DNA of 64,000 nt, taken from Anaerovibrio slackiae. GTDB lineage: Bacteria > Bacillota > Negativicutes > Selenomonadales > Selenomonadaceae. Below, piece by piece: positions 17,347-25,988 of this stretch. Below the pieces are notes generated by a model. That model did not search any database, had not been told where the DNA came from, and saw nothing but the letters and a program-made list of their open reading frames with translations. A program made the position numbers and the translations under genes. The stretch covers positions 124,001 through 188,000 of the forward strand of contig NZ_VUNR01000001.1 in NCBI RefSeq assembly GCF_009695585.1, given 5' to 3'. Numbering within the stretch: position 1 is the stretch's first letter; every line of letters starts with the position of its first letter.

Positions 17347-17368
17347 AATTCAAATTAAAATTTGAATT
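17347..17368 (+). promoter_or_regulatory. operator 2, probable TetR-family binding site
   Basis: Perfect 10-bp inverted repeat AATTCAAATT-AA-AATTTGAATT starting one base after the -10 hexamer. Its 22-bp core matches that of operator 1 except for the two central bases. Centres are 45 bp apart. Confidence 0.8.
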
Positions 17369-17397
17369 ACAACGTAAGCAACATGGGAGGTAATATC

Positions 17398-18387
17398 ATG
17401 GCAGCAAAGAAAAAGGCGGTTTTATTTTTAGCAGCCTGCCTGCTGGGGCTAGCGGCATATCTGTATCATGCTTTCTGCCAGCAGGACAATCAGGAGGAAC
17501 TGGTCTTGCAGGGCAATGTAGATGTGCGTGAGGTGTCCCTGGCTTTCCGTCAGAGTGACAGGATACTGGAAATGCTGGCAGAGGAAGGTGACAGGGTGCA
17601 GAAGGGGCAGGTGCTGGCCAGGCTGGATACCCGGGAGCTGGAGCTGCAGCTGCAAAGGCTGAATGCAGAGATTGCCGCCCAGCAGAGCACGGTGGACAAG
17701 CTGCACAACGGCACCAGGCCGGAGGAAATCCGCCAGGCGGAGGGTAATCTCCGTCAGGCACAGGCAGCGGCGGAGCATGCCGCCGGTGTCTATCAGAGGA
17801 AGCGTGACATATATACCAGCATCGCTGGTATCAGCCAGCAGGAGCTGGACAATGCCTATCATGATATGGAGGCAAAGCAGGCCACCATGTCTGTGGCAGA
17901 AGCGGCGTTGCAGGAAGCGAAAGCCGGTCCTAGGCAGGAGGATATTGCCGGAGCAGAGGCAGGCTTGCAGGCACTGAGGAATGAGCAGCTGCGCTATATC
18001 TACCTTTTGTCCCAGTATGAGCTGCAGGCACCTGATGATGGTGTCATTCGTTCCCGTCTTTTAGAGGCCGGGGATATGGCATCTCCATCCAGGCCTGTGT
18101 TCAAGCTGTCCCTGCCGGGCAAGAAATGGGTGCGTGCCTATGTGCCGGAGACGGAGCTGGGCAGGGTATACGAAGGACAGCAGGCACGGGTGTATATTGA
18201 CAGCCTGCCGGGCAAGGCAATCGATGGGCAGGTAGGCTATATTTCCGGCACAGCCGAGTTTACACCGAAGCAGGTGCAGACGGAGGAGCTGCGTACTTCC
18301 CTTGTTTATGAGGTACGGGTTTATGTGGATGATGCAGATAATGTGCTGAGGCTGGGCATGCCGGCCACAGTCAGGATAGTGCGCTGA
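17398..18387 (+). CDS. HlyD/YbhG-family membrane fusion (periplasmic adaptor) protein
   Basis: 329 residues. N-terminal membrane anchor at about 6-24 (AVLFLAACLLGLAAYLYHAF), a biotinyl-lipoyl half (EEGDRVQKGQVLARLDTRE), a long alpha-helical hairpin (about 75-190, coiled coil), the second lipoyl half (YELQAPDDGVIRSRLLEAGD) and a beta-barrel end. Adaptor between the inner-membrane ABC exporter encoded downstream and an outer-membrane channel, which fits a diderm Negativicute. ATG 17398 is set by GGGAGG; the upstream TTG frame extension has no ribosome site. First gene of the operon, under the two operators. Confidence 0.9.
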   Translation: MAAKKKAVLFLAACLLGLAAYLYHAFCQQDNQEELVLQGNVDVREVSLAFRQSDRILEMLAEEGDRVQKGQVLARLDTRELELQLQRLNAEIAAQQSTVDKLHNGTRPEEIRQAEGNLRQAQAAAEHAAGVYQRKRDIYTSIAGISQQELDNAYHDMEAKQATMSVAEAALQEAKAGPRQEDIAGAEAGLQALRNEQLRYIYLLSQYELQAPDDGVIRSRLLEAGDMASPSRPVFKLSLPGKKWVRAYVPETELGRVYEGQQARVYIDSLPGKAIDGQVGYISGTAEFTPKQVQTEELRTSLVYEVRVYVDDADNVLRLGMPATVRIVR

Positions 18388-18397
18388 GGTGAGGGAA

Positions 18398-20023
18398 ATG
18401 TCAGGAAACAGGTTGCAGGCAGCTGCCGGGGAAAATCATCTCAGGGTATCAGCAGAGGAAATGGGAGAGTCAAGGAAGCTCATGGTGTCCGGCGTGGTGC
18501 TGCAGGATGTGAGGCTGGAGGTGGCAGCCGGGGAGATAACCGCCCTTGTGGGCCCGGATGGCGCCGGGAAGACCACCCTCATGCGGATGGTGTGCGGCCT
18601 TTTGCCACTGGGAGAGGGCAGCCATTTGCAGGTGGCAGGTATGGATGTGGCCAGGGAGCCTCAGAGGGTGCAGTCCCTCATCAGCTATCTGCCTCAGAAA
18701 TTCGGCCTGTATGAGGATTTGACCGTGCAGGAAAACATTGACCTGTATGCGGATTTGCACGGGGTGCCGCAGGATACCAGGGAAAAGCGTGTAGGCAAGC
18801 TGCTGGCTATGACGGAGATGTCCTGGTTTGCGGACAGGCTGGCTGGCAGGCTGTCCGGGGGCATGAAGCAGAAGCTGGGGCTTATCTGTACCCTGGTCAG
18901 ATCCCCGGAGCTTTTGCTGCTGGATGAACCCTCCGTGGGGGTGGACCCCCTTTCCCGGCGTGAGCTGTGGGAAATCCTCTTGCAGCTGGTGCAGGAGGAA
19001 AGGCTGACGGTGCTGGTCAATACCGCCTACGGCGAGGAAGCAGAACGCTGTCAGATGGTCTACATGCTGGACAAGGGCAGGCTGCTGGCAAAGGGAACCC
19101 CGGCCGAATTGCAGGAGGACTGGCCAAGGGGGCTAAAGGGCATGAACGGCGCAGGCGTCAGGCGGACAGCCGGTCAGCAGGCTGTAGGGGAGGCTGAGGG
19201 GCGGTCTGTGGCGGCACCGGCTGCTATGGCAGAAATGGCAGGGGCAGAGGATAAAAGCACGGCAGAGGCAGATATCATTGTCCATGATTTAGTCAAGCAA
19301 TTCGGGGATTTTACAGCTGTGTCCCATACCTCATTCAAGGTGTACAGGGGGGAGGTCTTTGGCATGCTGGGCCCCAATGGCGCCGGGAAAACCACTACAT
19401 TCCGTATGCTGTGCGGCCTGCTGCCGGCCACCTCCGGGGAGCTTTTTGTGGGGGGAGTAGATGTGCGCCGCCACAGGAACAAGGCCAGGGAGGGCATCGG
19501 CTATGTGGCGCAGAAGTTTTCCCTCTATGGAAACCTGACGGTGCAGGAGAATTTGCATTTTTATGGCGGCATATACGGCCTGTGGGGCAGGAAGCTCTCC
19601 CGGCGCATTGATGAGGTGGTGGGGGAGTTCGGCCTTTCGGAAAAGCTTGGGCAGGTGGCAGACAGCCTGCCCCTGGGCTACAAGCAGCGGCTGTCCATGG
19701 CGGCGGCACTTTTGCACAGGCCGAAAATCCTGTTTCTTGATGAGCCCACCAGCGGCATTGACCCGGAGGCAAGGCAGAATTTCTGGCAGCAGATTGCCAG
19801 GCTGTCAGCTGCCGGTACGACGATTATTGTCACTACCCATTTTATGGAGGAAGCGGAGTATTGTGACCGCATCATGATTCAGGACCACGGGGAAATGCTG
19901 ATTCTGGGCAGCCCGGAAGAAATCCGCCGGCGGCTGGGAATGCCGGGGGCCGGTATGAATGAGATTTTTATTGCCATCGTGGAACAGGCAAGGCAGCAGG
20001 AAGGAAGTGGCAAGCATGGCTGA
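18398..20023 (+). CDS. ABC transporter ATPase with two fused nucleotide-binding domains (YbhF type)
   Basis: 541 residues containing two complete ABC domains. Domain 1 has GPDGAGKTT, LSGGMKQKLGL and LLLDEPSVGVDP. Domain 2 (from about residue 290) has GPNGAGKTT, LPLGYKQRLSM (a degenerate signature, typical of YbhF) and LFLDEPTSGIDP. A linker rich in Ala, Glu and Gly joins them. ATG 18398 follows GAGGTGAGGGA; the GTG at 18389 is inside that site. Powers the two permeases downstream. The end overlaps the next gene by eight bases. Confidence 0.93.
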   Translation: MSGNRLQAAAGENHLRVSAEEMGESRKLMVSGVVLQDVRLEVAAGEITALVGPDGAGKTTLMRMVCGLLPLGEGSHLQVAGMDVAREPQRVQSLISYLPQKFGLYEDLTVQENIDLYADLHGVPQDTREKRVGKLLAMTEMSWFADRLAGRLSGGMKQKLGLICTLVRSPELLLLDEPSVGVDPLSRRELWEILLQLVQEERLTVLVNTAYGEEAERCQMVYMLDKGRLLAKGTPAELQEDWPRGLKGMNGAGVRRTAGQQAVGEAEGRSVAAPAAMAEMAGAEDKSTAEADIIVHDLVKQFGDFTAVSHTSFKVYRGEVFGMLGPNGAGKTTTFRMLCGLLPATSGELFVGGVDVRRHRNKAREGIGYVAQKFSLYGNLTVQENLHFYGGIYGLWGRKLSRRIDEVVGEFGLSEKLGQVADSLPLGYKQRLSMAAALLHRPKILFLDEPTSGIDPEARQNFWQQIARLSAAGTTIIVTTHFMEEAEYCDRIMIQDHGEMLILGSPEEIRRRLGMPGAGMNEIFIAIVEQARQQEGSGKHG

Positions 20024-21203
20024 TAAGTCATTCAGCCGGAGAGGGCTTGGAATACCGGCCGAAGCTGGCAGGTCATTTAGCCCGGGGCGGCTTTGGGCAC
20101 TGGTGAAAAAGGAATTTTTGCAGATCAAAAGGGACAGCAGCACCTTTTTGATGGGGGTGGTTCTGCCCATTATCCTGATCATCATCATGGGCTTCGGCAT
20201 GTCTCTGGATGTGCGGAATGTGCCGGTGGCGGTAGTTCTTTTAGACAGCTCCCCCACAGCTAGGTCGGCTGTGAGTTTTGTGGAGGGCTCCGAGTATTTT
20301 TCGCCTCACTATGTTACCAGCATGAAGGAAGCGGAGAAAATGCTGCTGTCCCATGAGGTGCATGCCGCCGTTGTGGTGCCGGGGGACTTTGCTGCCAGAG
20401 CAACCACAGGCGGGGCAGAGGTGCAGGTGCTCCTAAATGGAGTGGAGGCGATTACCGCCATGTCCGCCCAGCGGTATATTGAGTCGGCGGTGCTGGCATG
20501 GGCTGCCAATAACGCCTTGTCGGCCTCATACGGTCAAGCAGGGACAGCTGCCGTGGGACAGGCAACAGTGGTAAGCCGGGTGTGGTTCAACGATGCCAAT
20601 ACCAGCACCTGGTTTTTCGTGCCGGGCATCCTGATGATGGTCATGACGCTATGCGGCGTGTTCCTGACGGCAGTGGTCATGGCCCGGGAGTGGGAGCGGG
20701 GAACATTGGAAGCCATCTTTGTCACCCCGGCCAGCCTTCTGGAAATCGTGCTGTCCAAAATCATCCCCTATTTCTGCGTGGCCTTTATCGGCTTCTGCCT
20801 GTGCCTGGTGGTGGGGCGTGTGCTGTATGATTTGCCCATGCGGGGCTCCCTGGCGGTGATTTTATTTGCCTCCATGCTGTATATCATCGTGGCATTGGGG
20901 CTGGGGCTGACCATTTCCGCCGTGACCAAGAATCAGTTCCTTGCCTGCCAGGTTTCCATGCTGGTGAGCTTTTTGCCCTCCATGATGCTGTCAGGCTTTC
21001 TCTTTGATTTGCATTCAGAGCCCTTGGCCATCCAGGTCATCAGCCAGATTTTTCCTGCCACCCATTATTTACAGCTGATAAAATCCTTGTTTTTGGCTGG
21101 CAACTACTGGCCGCTGATTGTGGAAAAGTGCCTTTTGCTGGCTGGCTATGGGGGGCTGTTTATCGGGCTGGCCTTCCGGCTGACGAAAAGAAGGGTTGGG
21201 TGA
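20016..21203 (+). CDS. ABC-2 type exporter permease (YbhS-like)
   Basis: 395 residues. One membrane segment near residues 40-60 (MGVVLPIILIIIMGFGMSL), a large extracytoplasmic domain, then five C-terminal segments with the ABC-2 sequence EWERGTLEAIFVTPASLLEI. Pairs with the second permease below. ATG 20016 chosen because AGGAAG lies upstream; an in-frame ATG at 19959 is deep inside the ATPase gene. Confidence 0.9.
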   Translation: MADKSFSRRGLGIPAEAGRSFSPGRLWALVKKEFLQIKRDSSTFLMGVVLPIILIIIMGFGMSLDVRNVPVAVVLLDSSPTARSAVSFVEGSEYFSPHYVTSMKEAEKMLLSHEVHAAVVVPGDFAARATTGGAEVQVLLNGVEAITAMSAQRYIESAVLAWAANNALSASYGQAGTAAVGQATVVSRVWFNDANTSTWFFVPGILMMVMTLCGVFLTAVVMAREWERGTLEAIFVTPASLLEIVLSKIIPYFCVAFIGFCLCLVVGRVLYDLPMRGSLAVILFASMLYIIVALGLGLTISAVTKNQFLACQVSMLVSFLPSMMLSGFLFDLHSEPLAIQVISQIFPATHYLQLIKSLFLAGNYWPLIVEKCLLLAGYGGLFIGLAFRLTKRRVG

Positions 21204-21286
21204 TGATGATGGCAGGAGCAAGAAGGTTTGGGTGATGACGATGGCAGGATTAAGAAGGGGTGGATGATGACGATGGCAGGATTGTG
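21191..21286 (+). repeat. three 32-bp tandem repeats across the start region of the second permease gene
   Basis: Units 21191-21222, 21223-21254 and 21255-21286 share AAGG...TGG.TGATGA.GATGGCAGGA. Each carries a Shine-Dalgarno-like AAGG and ATG codons; unit 1 includes the stop codon of the first permease. Confidence 0.85.
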
Positions 21287-22415
21287 GCAGGAAAAGCTGG
21301 TGGTTTTTGTGCGCCGCCTGCTTTTTATGTGCCAGAAGGAGCTTTTGACTACTTTGAAGGACAAAAGGATGCGGGCCATGATGGTGGTGCCTGCCCTGAT
21401 GCAGGGTTTTTTGTTCGGCTATGCCGCCAGCTACAACCTTGATAATGTACCCTATGCTGTGGTAGATGAGTCCCACAGCGAGGCTTCCCGGAGCCTTCTG
21501 GGGCACTTTGCCGGTTCCGGCTGCTTTCAGCAGGCGGCTTATCTGACCAGCCCCCATGAGCTGGGCAGCTTGATTGATAGTGAGCAGATTATTATGGCGG
21601 TGGTGATACCCCGGGACTTTGAGCAGAAGCTGCAGCGGGGTGAGCTGGCAGAGGTGCAGGTAATAGCCGATGGCAGGAACAGTTCCGTAGCCGGGATGGC
21701 AACAGGCTATGCCGGGCAGGTGGTGGCGGCATGGAACCGGGAGCGGCTGGCGGAGGCAGGCCTCACCGGGGGACAGGTGGAGGTCAGGAGCCGTACCTGG
21801 TTCAACCCCAATCAGATTACACGCTGGATTTTTTCCCCGGGGCTGATTGCCATGATTGCCTTCGTGCAGGTGCTGCTGCTGGCCGGCATGTCCATTGCCC
21901 GGGAAAGGGAGCAGGGCACTTTTGACCAGCTGATGGTTACGCCCCTGTCCCCGGCGGAGATTTTGCTGGGCAAGGCGGTGCCACCCATGCTGATCGGGCT
22001 GGTGCAGAGCACGATTCTTTTCTGCATCGCCAGGTTCTGGTTCCAGATACCTTTTGCAGGCTCTCTTGTGACCTTGTATCTGGCACTGATACTTTTTATT
22101 TTCAGCCTGATTGGCGTGGGGCTGATGATTTCCGCCATTTCAGATAGTATGCAGCAGGTCATGGTATACTTGATGGTGCTGATGATGCCCATGGTGCTGC
22201 TGTCGGGGCTGACAACGCCGGTTATCAACATGCCTGATGTTTTGCAGTACGCCACTTATGCAGACCCATTGCGATTTGCGGTGGATGCGGTGCGGCGGAT
22301 TTATCTGGAGGGGGCGGCGGCAGGTGAGCTGCTGGGGGATTTTGTGCCCCTGCTGATTATCGCTGCCGTAACCTTGCCTTTGTCGGGCTGGCTGTTTTAT
22401 AATAAAACTGTGTAA
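21264..22415 (+). CDS. ABC-2 type exporter permease (YbhR-like)
   Basis: 383 residues, same layout as the preceding permease: an N-terminal membrane segment (about 35-55), an extracytoplasmic domain, then five segments with REREQGTFDQLMVTPLSPAE. The start is set at ATG 21264 behind AAGAAGGGG in the third tandem unit; starts in the earlier units stay in frame and would add up to 12 residues, so several starts may be used. Confidence 0.9.
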   Translation: MMTMAGLWQEKLVVFVRRLLFMCQKELLTTLKDKRMRAMMVVPALMQGFLFGYAASYNLDNVPYAVVDESHSEASRSLLGHFAGSGCFQQAAYLTSPHELGSLIDSEQIIMAVVIPRDFEQKLQRGELAEVQVIADGRNSSVAGMATGYAGQVVAAWNRERLAEAGLTGGQVEVRSRTWFNPNQITRWIFSPGLIAMIAFVQVLLLAGMSIAREREQGTFDQLMVTPLSPAEILLGKAVPPMLIGLVQSTILFCIARFWFQIPFAGSLVTLYLALILFIFSLIGVGLMISAISDSMQQVMVYLMVLMMPMVLLSGLTTPVINMPDVLQYATYADPLRFAVDAVRRIYLEGAAAGELLGDFVPLLIIAAVTLPLSGWLFYNKTV

Positions 22416-22434
22416 AAGGTCAGGTGGGTATTTT

Positions 22435-23115
22435 ATGAACATGGAAAATAAAAAAACAGGAAGCCTGAAAAAAGGTGAACCTAAGAGGCAGCAGCGGGAT
22501 GACGGCAGGCAGACACGGGAAAGGCTTTTGGAATGTGCCGGTATCCTGGCGGCCCAGAAGGGCTTTTCCCTGGTGACCAGCAAGGAAATCTGCCAGATGG
22601 CAGGGACGAACCTGGCGGCCATAAACTATCATTTTGGCAGCCGCGAGGGGCTGTATGAGGCTCTTTTGTATCAGATACACCAGTTCATGGTCAATGAGGA
22701 CAGCCTCCGGGAGATTGCCAGCAGGGACAGCTCCCCCAGGGAGAAGATTTCGGCCCTGGTGGACATGGTGGCGGAGCAGGCATGGAGCAGGGAAAACTGG
22801 CAGATGCAGGTCTGGAGCCGGGAGGTTATGCACACGGATCAGTCTGCCCATGTCAGCGCGGTGCTGATGCAGGTGGTGAAGGTGAAGGGAAGCCTGGCCC
22901 TGAAGCTGTTCAGCGATTATACGGGGCTGGCCATGGACGATATCAGGCTGTACATCTGCTTTTTCTGCTTTATGGCGCCTATACTGCTGGTGACTTATGG
23001 CAAGCACAGCAATATTGAGTATCAGAAGATGGTTCATATCAGCTGCAGTGACGGGGAGCTTTTGAGCCATATCAAAAAGTTCTGCTTTGCAGGGCTGGAC
23101 AGCTATAGAAAATGA
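22435..23115 (+). CDS. TetR-family repressor, CecR/YbiH type
   Basis: 226 residues. N-terminal HTH at about 26-70 (TRERLLECAGILAAQKG, then TSKEICQMAGTNLAAINYHF and SREGLYEALL), with a longer C-terminal ligand domain resembling CecR (YbiH), which controls ybhGFSR in enterobacteria. Here it is the last gene of that operon instead of the first. It most likely binds the two palindromes at 17296-17368 and so represses its own operon; the ligand is unknown. The basic N-terminal tail (MENKKTGSLKKGEPKRQQR) may contact the minor groove. Confidence 0.9.
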   Translation: MNMENKKTGSLKKGEPKRQQRDDGRQTRERLLECAGILAAQKGFSLVTSKEICQMAGTNLAAINYHFGSREGLYEALLYQIHQFMVNEDSLREIASRDSSPREKISALVDMVAEQAWSRENWQMQVWSREVMHTDQSAHVSAVLMQVVKVKGSLALKLFSDYTGLAMDDIRLYICFFCFMAPILLVTYGKHSNIEYQKMVHISCSDGELLSHIKKFCFAGLDSYRK

Positions 23116-23122
23116 TTAGGTT

Positions 23123-23150
23123 GGGGATAGCCAATCCCCCTATATATTTT
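23123..23150 (+). terminator. possible terminator after the TetR gene
   Basis: GGGGAT (23123-23128), loop AGCCA, ATCCCC (23134-23139), then CTATATATTTTT. Short stem and broken T tract. Confidence 0.45.
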
Positions 23151-23175
23151 TGCAATATGCAAGGGAGTGGTGGTA

Positions 23176-23373
23176 GTGAGGTTTGAAAAGGATTTTACCA
23201 GCAGGCACCGGCTGAAGGAATGGCTGGAGTCAAAGTCCTGGAAATTTGACAGCATGGAGACTTTTTACGACTGGCTGGAAAAGTTTATTGACGAGGGAAA
23301 TATCCTTGCGGTGCGAGGGGAGTACATTGATTTTCAGGACTGTGTGGATGTGCTGGACAATCCCGAGGCATGA
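23176..23373 (+). CDS. small acidic protein of unknown function
   Basis: 65 residues, rich in Trp, Asp and Glu (KEWLESKSWKFDSMETFYDWL), predicted helical then a short beta hairpin; no signal peptide or membrane segment. Not recognised. GTG at 23176 is preferred because AAGGGAG lies eight bases upstream; GTG codons at 23167 and 23170 are in frame. It sits between the efflux operon and the NSS transporter, which has its own promoter, so it may be the tail of the first or stand alone. Confidence 0.6.
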   Translation: MRFEKDFTSRHRLKEWLESKSWKFDSMETFYDWLEKFIDEGNILAVRGEYIDFQDCVDVLDNPEA

Positions 23374-23453
23374 ATGGATAGCATAGCTGCCCTGCCTGCC
23401 ATGCCTGGTATCTGCCGGGTGCTTTCTTTTTGTATACATAGAACAAATTTCAT

Positions 23454-23482
23454 TTGCATACTTGTCTGTTTTATATTACAAT
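23454..23482 (+). promoter_or_regulatory. promoter of the NSS transporter gene
   Basis: TTGCAT (23454-23459), 17-base spacer, TACAAT (23477-23482), 40 bases before the ATG. Confidence 0.6.
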
Positions 23483-23522
23483 ACTGACTTGTGAATGTTT
23501 TTGTGTAGGAGGAAAGTTTTAG

Positions 23523-24881
23523 ATGGCGCGTGAGTCCTTTAATTCCCGTATCGGGTTTATTCTGGTTAGTGCCGGTTGTGCCATCGGCATAGGCAATGTA
23601 TGGCGGTTTCCTTATGTGGCAGGCGAGAATGGCGGCGGCTTTTTTGTGCTGTTTTATCTCCTGTTCCTGCTGATTATGGGGCTGCCGGTGCTGACTATGG
23701 AGCTGGCTGTAGGGCGGCATACCCGAAAGAGTGCGGTGAGTGCCTACCGGGTGCTGAAGCCGGAGAATAAGCTGTGGCAGCTCCACGGCTGGGCTGCCCT
23801 GGCAGGCAATATCATCCTGATGCTGTATTATACCACGGTGTCAGGCTGGATGATGACGTATTTTTTCAAGTTTTTGCAAGGTGAGTTTTACGCCGGCCAG
23901 TCCGTTGAGGAGGTAGGCGGCGTGTTCAACAGCCTGCTGGCAAGTCCTTTGGAGATGGCTTTCTGGACGGTGCTGACCATTGTCCTTGGCTTTTTTGTGT
24001 GCAGCTTTGGCTTGCAGAAGGGACTGGAGCGTGTTACCAAGGTGATGATGGGGGCACTGCTGGTGCTGATTGTGGTGCTGGCGGTACATTCCCTGACCTT
24101 GGAAAGGGCTGCGGAGGGCATGAAGTTCTTTCTGATGCCCAACTGGGATATTGTGGAGCATGTAGGCTTTGGCAATATGATTACTGCCGCCATGAATCAG
24201 GCGTTTTTCACCCTGTCTTTGGGTATCGCTTCCATGGAGATTTTTGGCAGCTATATGTCCAAGGCTCATGGACTGGCTGGGGAATCTGTCCGCATCTGTG
24301 CCCTTGATACCTTTGTGGCTATTATGGCAGGCATGATTATTTTCCCGGCCTGCTTTGCTTTCGGCTTGCGGCCTGATGCCGGTCCGTCCTTGATTTTTAT
24401 TACCCTGCCTAACGTGTTTGTGAACATGTCAGGGGGGCAGCTGTGGGGCAGCCTGTTTTTCCTGTTTATGACTTTTGCCAGCCTGTCTACGGTGCTGGCG
24501 GTGTTTGAAAACATTATAGCTTTGTTCATCGATACCTTTGGCTGGAGCCGCAAGAAGGCGGTCATCTTTAACGGCATTTTGATTCTGGTGGGCAGCATGC
24601 CGTGCGTGCTGGGCTTCAACGAGTGGAGCCATGTGACGCTGCTGGGGGACAGGGGGATTCTGGACAGCGAGGACTTCATTGTCAGCAACCTGCTGCTGCC
24701 GGGCGGTTCCCTGATTTATCTTTTGTTCTGCGTCAGCAGGTATGGCTGGGGCTTTGACAATTATTTGCAGGAGGCGAATATTGGCAGCGGCATGAAGATT
24801 TCCTGCCGATGGAAGCCGTATTTGCAGTATGTGCTGCCGGTAATGCTGTTCTTCATCTTAGCAAGAGGCTTGATTACCTAA
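23523..24881 (+). CDS. sodium-dependent transporter, neurotransmitter:sodium symporter (NSS/SNF) family
   Basis: Sodium-coupled amino-acid uptake protein of the LeuT fold. 452 residues and about 11 hydrophobic segments. The first segment has the family signature GIGNVWRFPYVAGENGGGFF, which forms the unwound substrate and sodium site. Substrate not predictable; tryptophan, tyrosine or other amino acids are usual. ATG preceded by AGGAGG. Shares a bidirectional terminator with the converging gene downstream. Confidence 0.93.
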   Translation: MARESFNSRIGFILVSAGCAIGIGNVWRFPYVAGENGGGFFVLFYLLFLLIMGLPVLTMELAVGRHTRKSAVSAYRVLKPENKLWQLHGWAALAGNIILMLYYTTVSGWMMTYFFKFLQGEFYAGQSVEEVGGVFNSLLASPLEMAFWTVLTIVLGFFVCSFGLQKGLERVTKVMMGALLVLIVVLAVHSLTLERAAEGMKFFLMPNWDIVEHVGFGNMITAAMNQAFFTLSLGIASMEIFGSYMSKAHGLAGESVRICALDTFVAIMAGMIIFPACFAFGLRPDAGPSLIFITLPNVFVNMSGGQLWGSLFFLFMTFASLSTVLAVFENIIALFIDTFGWSRKKAVIFNGILILVGSMPCVLGFNEWSHVTLLGDRGILDSEDFIVSNLLLPGGSLIYLLFCVSRYGWGFDNYLQEANIGSGMKISCRWKPYLQYVLPVMLFFILARGLIT

Positions 24882-24892
24882 AAAATATGACA

Positions 24893-24934
24893 AAAAAATT
24901 GGGACTGTTGCGTTGGTGGCAGTCCCAATTTTTT
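24893..24934 (+). terminator. bidirectional terminator between convergent genes
   Basis: AAAAAATTGGGACT (24893-24906) pairs with AGTCCCAATTTTTT (24921-24934), a 14-bp stem with A and T flanks for both strands. Confidence 0.9.
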
Positions 24935-24937
24935 GTA

Positions 24938-25774
24938 TCAATAGTTCAATATCTTCTCCCTGAGGGCAGCAGCTGTCTGCTCCTTGTTGGTAGGGCTGAG
25001 ATGGATGTTGTAGCCGATAAAGAGCGGCGAGGTAGGGTAGCGCGGCATCAGGCGCACATGCACCCTGCCCTCGTAGATGTAGAAGAAGATATTGTAGCTG
25101 AAGCTCTCCCTCTGATGGATGTCCCTGAGAAAGGACACGCCCCCCTGGATGTAGTCCGCCAAAGCGTTCATGGCTGCTGGCAGGGGCAGGGGTGCCGGTG
25201 ACTGCTCAGTGCCGTCAGCGAAGCTCACCTTGTCGGAGTAGGCAGCTGGCAGCAGATTGATGTTGATTTCCGTAAAGCCCACATGAGGCTGGGTGGCAAT
25301 ATTTATCTCCACGCCGTTTTTTTCTGCTACCTGGATGCCGTCAAACTCCTTCGGGTCATACATCAGCTCCGGCTGGATTTCCGGAAAGCCCACAATCTGC
25401 ATGTGGGGATGGCGGATTGTGCCGCCGGAGAGAGGGCCGAAGTTCTTGAACAGCACCACTGCCTTGTAGTCACCGGAGTTGGTCATGGTGAGCCAGTGGC
25501 GCAGGGCGAAGCGGATAAGCCTGTGCATGTGCTCCGGGGTGTAGTCGGGAATGTCGCTTTCGCACTGGTCAGTTTCAATCAGCACCAGCTGGTCCGAGGG
25601 CACCATGACATTGTACTTGTTTTTCAGCAGGATGATATTGCCCTCGGTGGCCAGGATGCCGGTCAGGTTTTCCACATCGCAGAAAGGACAGGTGCTTTGA
25701 TTGGGCAGGCCCGGGATGGTGCGGGGTTTCTTTCTGCCCACGGAAATGTTGAAGTCAAGTAAGTTTACGCTCAT
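24938..25774 (-). CDS. GalT/HIT-superfamily protein (DUF4931 type)
   Basis: 278 residues. It carries CPFC (zinc pair) at about residue 29-32 and the HIT-like triad GTIRHPHMQIVG (HxH), as in galactose-1-phosphate uridylyltransferase, but the overall sequence is that of the DUF4931 group. A nucleotidyl transferase or hydrolase activity is inferred; the substrate is unknown. A hairpin with CCCGGCT/AGCCGGG arms lies in its 5' leader near 25787-25810. Monocistronic, convergent with the NSS transporter. Confidence 0.8.
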   Translation of the reverse strand: MSVNLLDFNISVGRKKPRTIPGLPNQSTCPFCDVENLTGILATEGNIILLKNKYNVMVPSDQLVLIETDQCESDIPDYTPEHMHRLIRFALRHWLTMTNSGDYKAVVLFKNFGPLSGGTIRHPHMQIVGFPEIQPELMYDPKEFDGIQVAEKNGVEINIATQPHVGFTEININLLPAAYSDKVSFADGTEQSPAPLPLPAAMNALADYIQGGVSFLRDIHQRESFSYNIFFYIYEGRVHVRLMPRYPTSPLFIGYNIHLSPTNKEQTAAALREKILNY

Positions 25775-25838
25775 GTGTAAGGAATCCCGGCTTCATCAGG
25801 CAGCCGGGCTCCTGCCTCCTCTCAAAAAAATAGTCTGC

Positions 25839-25867
25839 TTGCAGAGTTTTGTATTAGATGATATAAT
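25839..25867 (+). promoter_or_regulatory. promoter of the flippase-lipid kinase pair
   Basis: TTGCAG (25839-25844), 17-base spacer, TATAAT (25862-25867), about 120 bases before the ATG. Confidence 0.6.
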
Positions 25868-25988
25868 TTTGCTGTTATAGTGTAAGATGGAGAGGCTATG
25901 TTTATAGCCCTTTCTTAATTATAGCTAGATTAGGAAGGATTTGCAACTGAGGCAAATCCCACTAAAAAGGCGGTGAAGGTTTCTCGTT

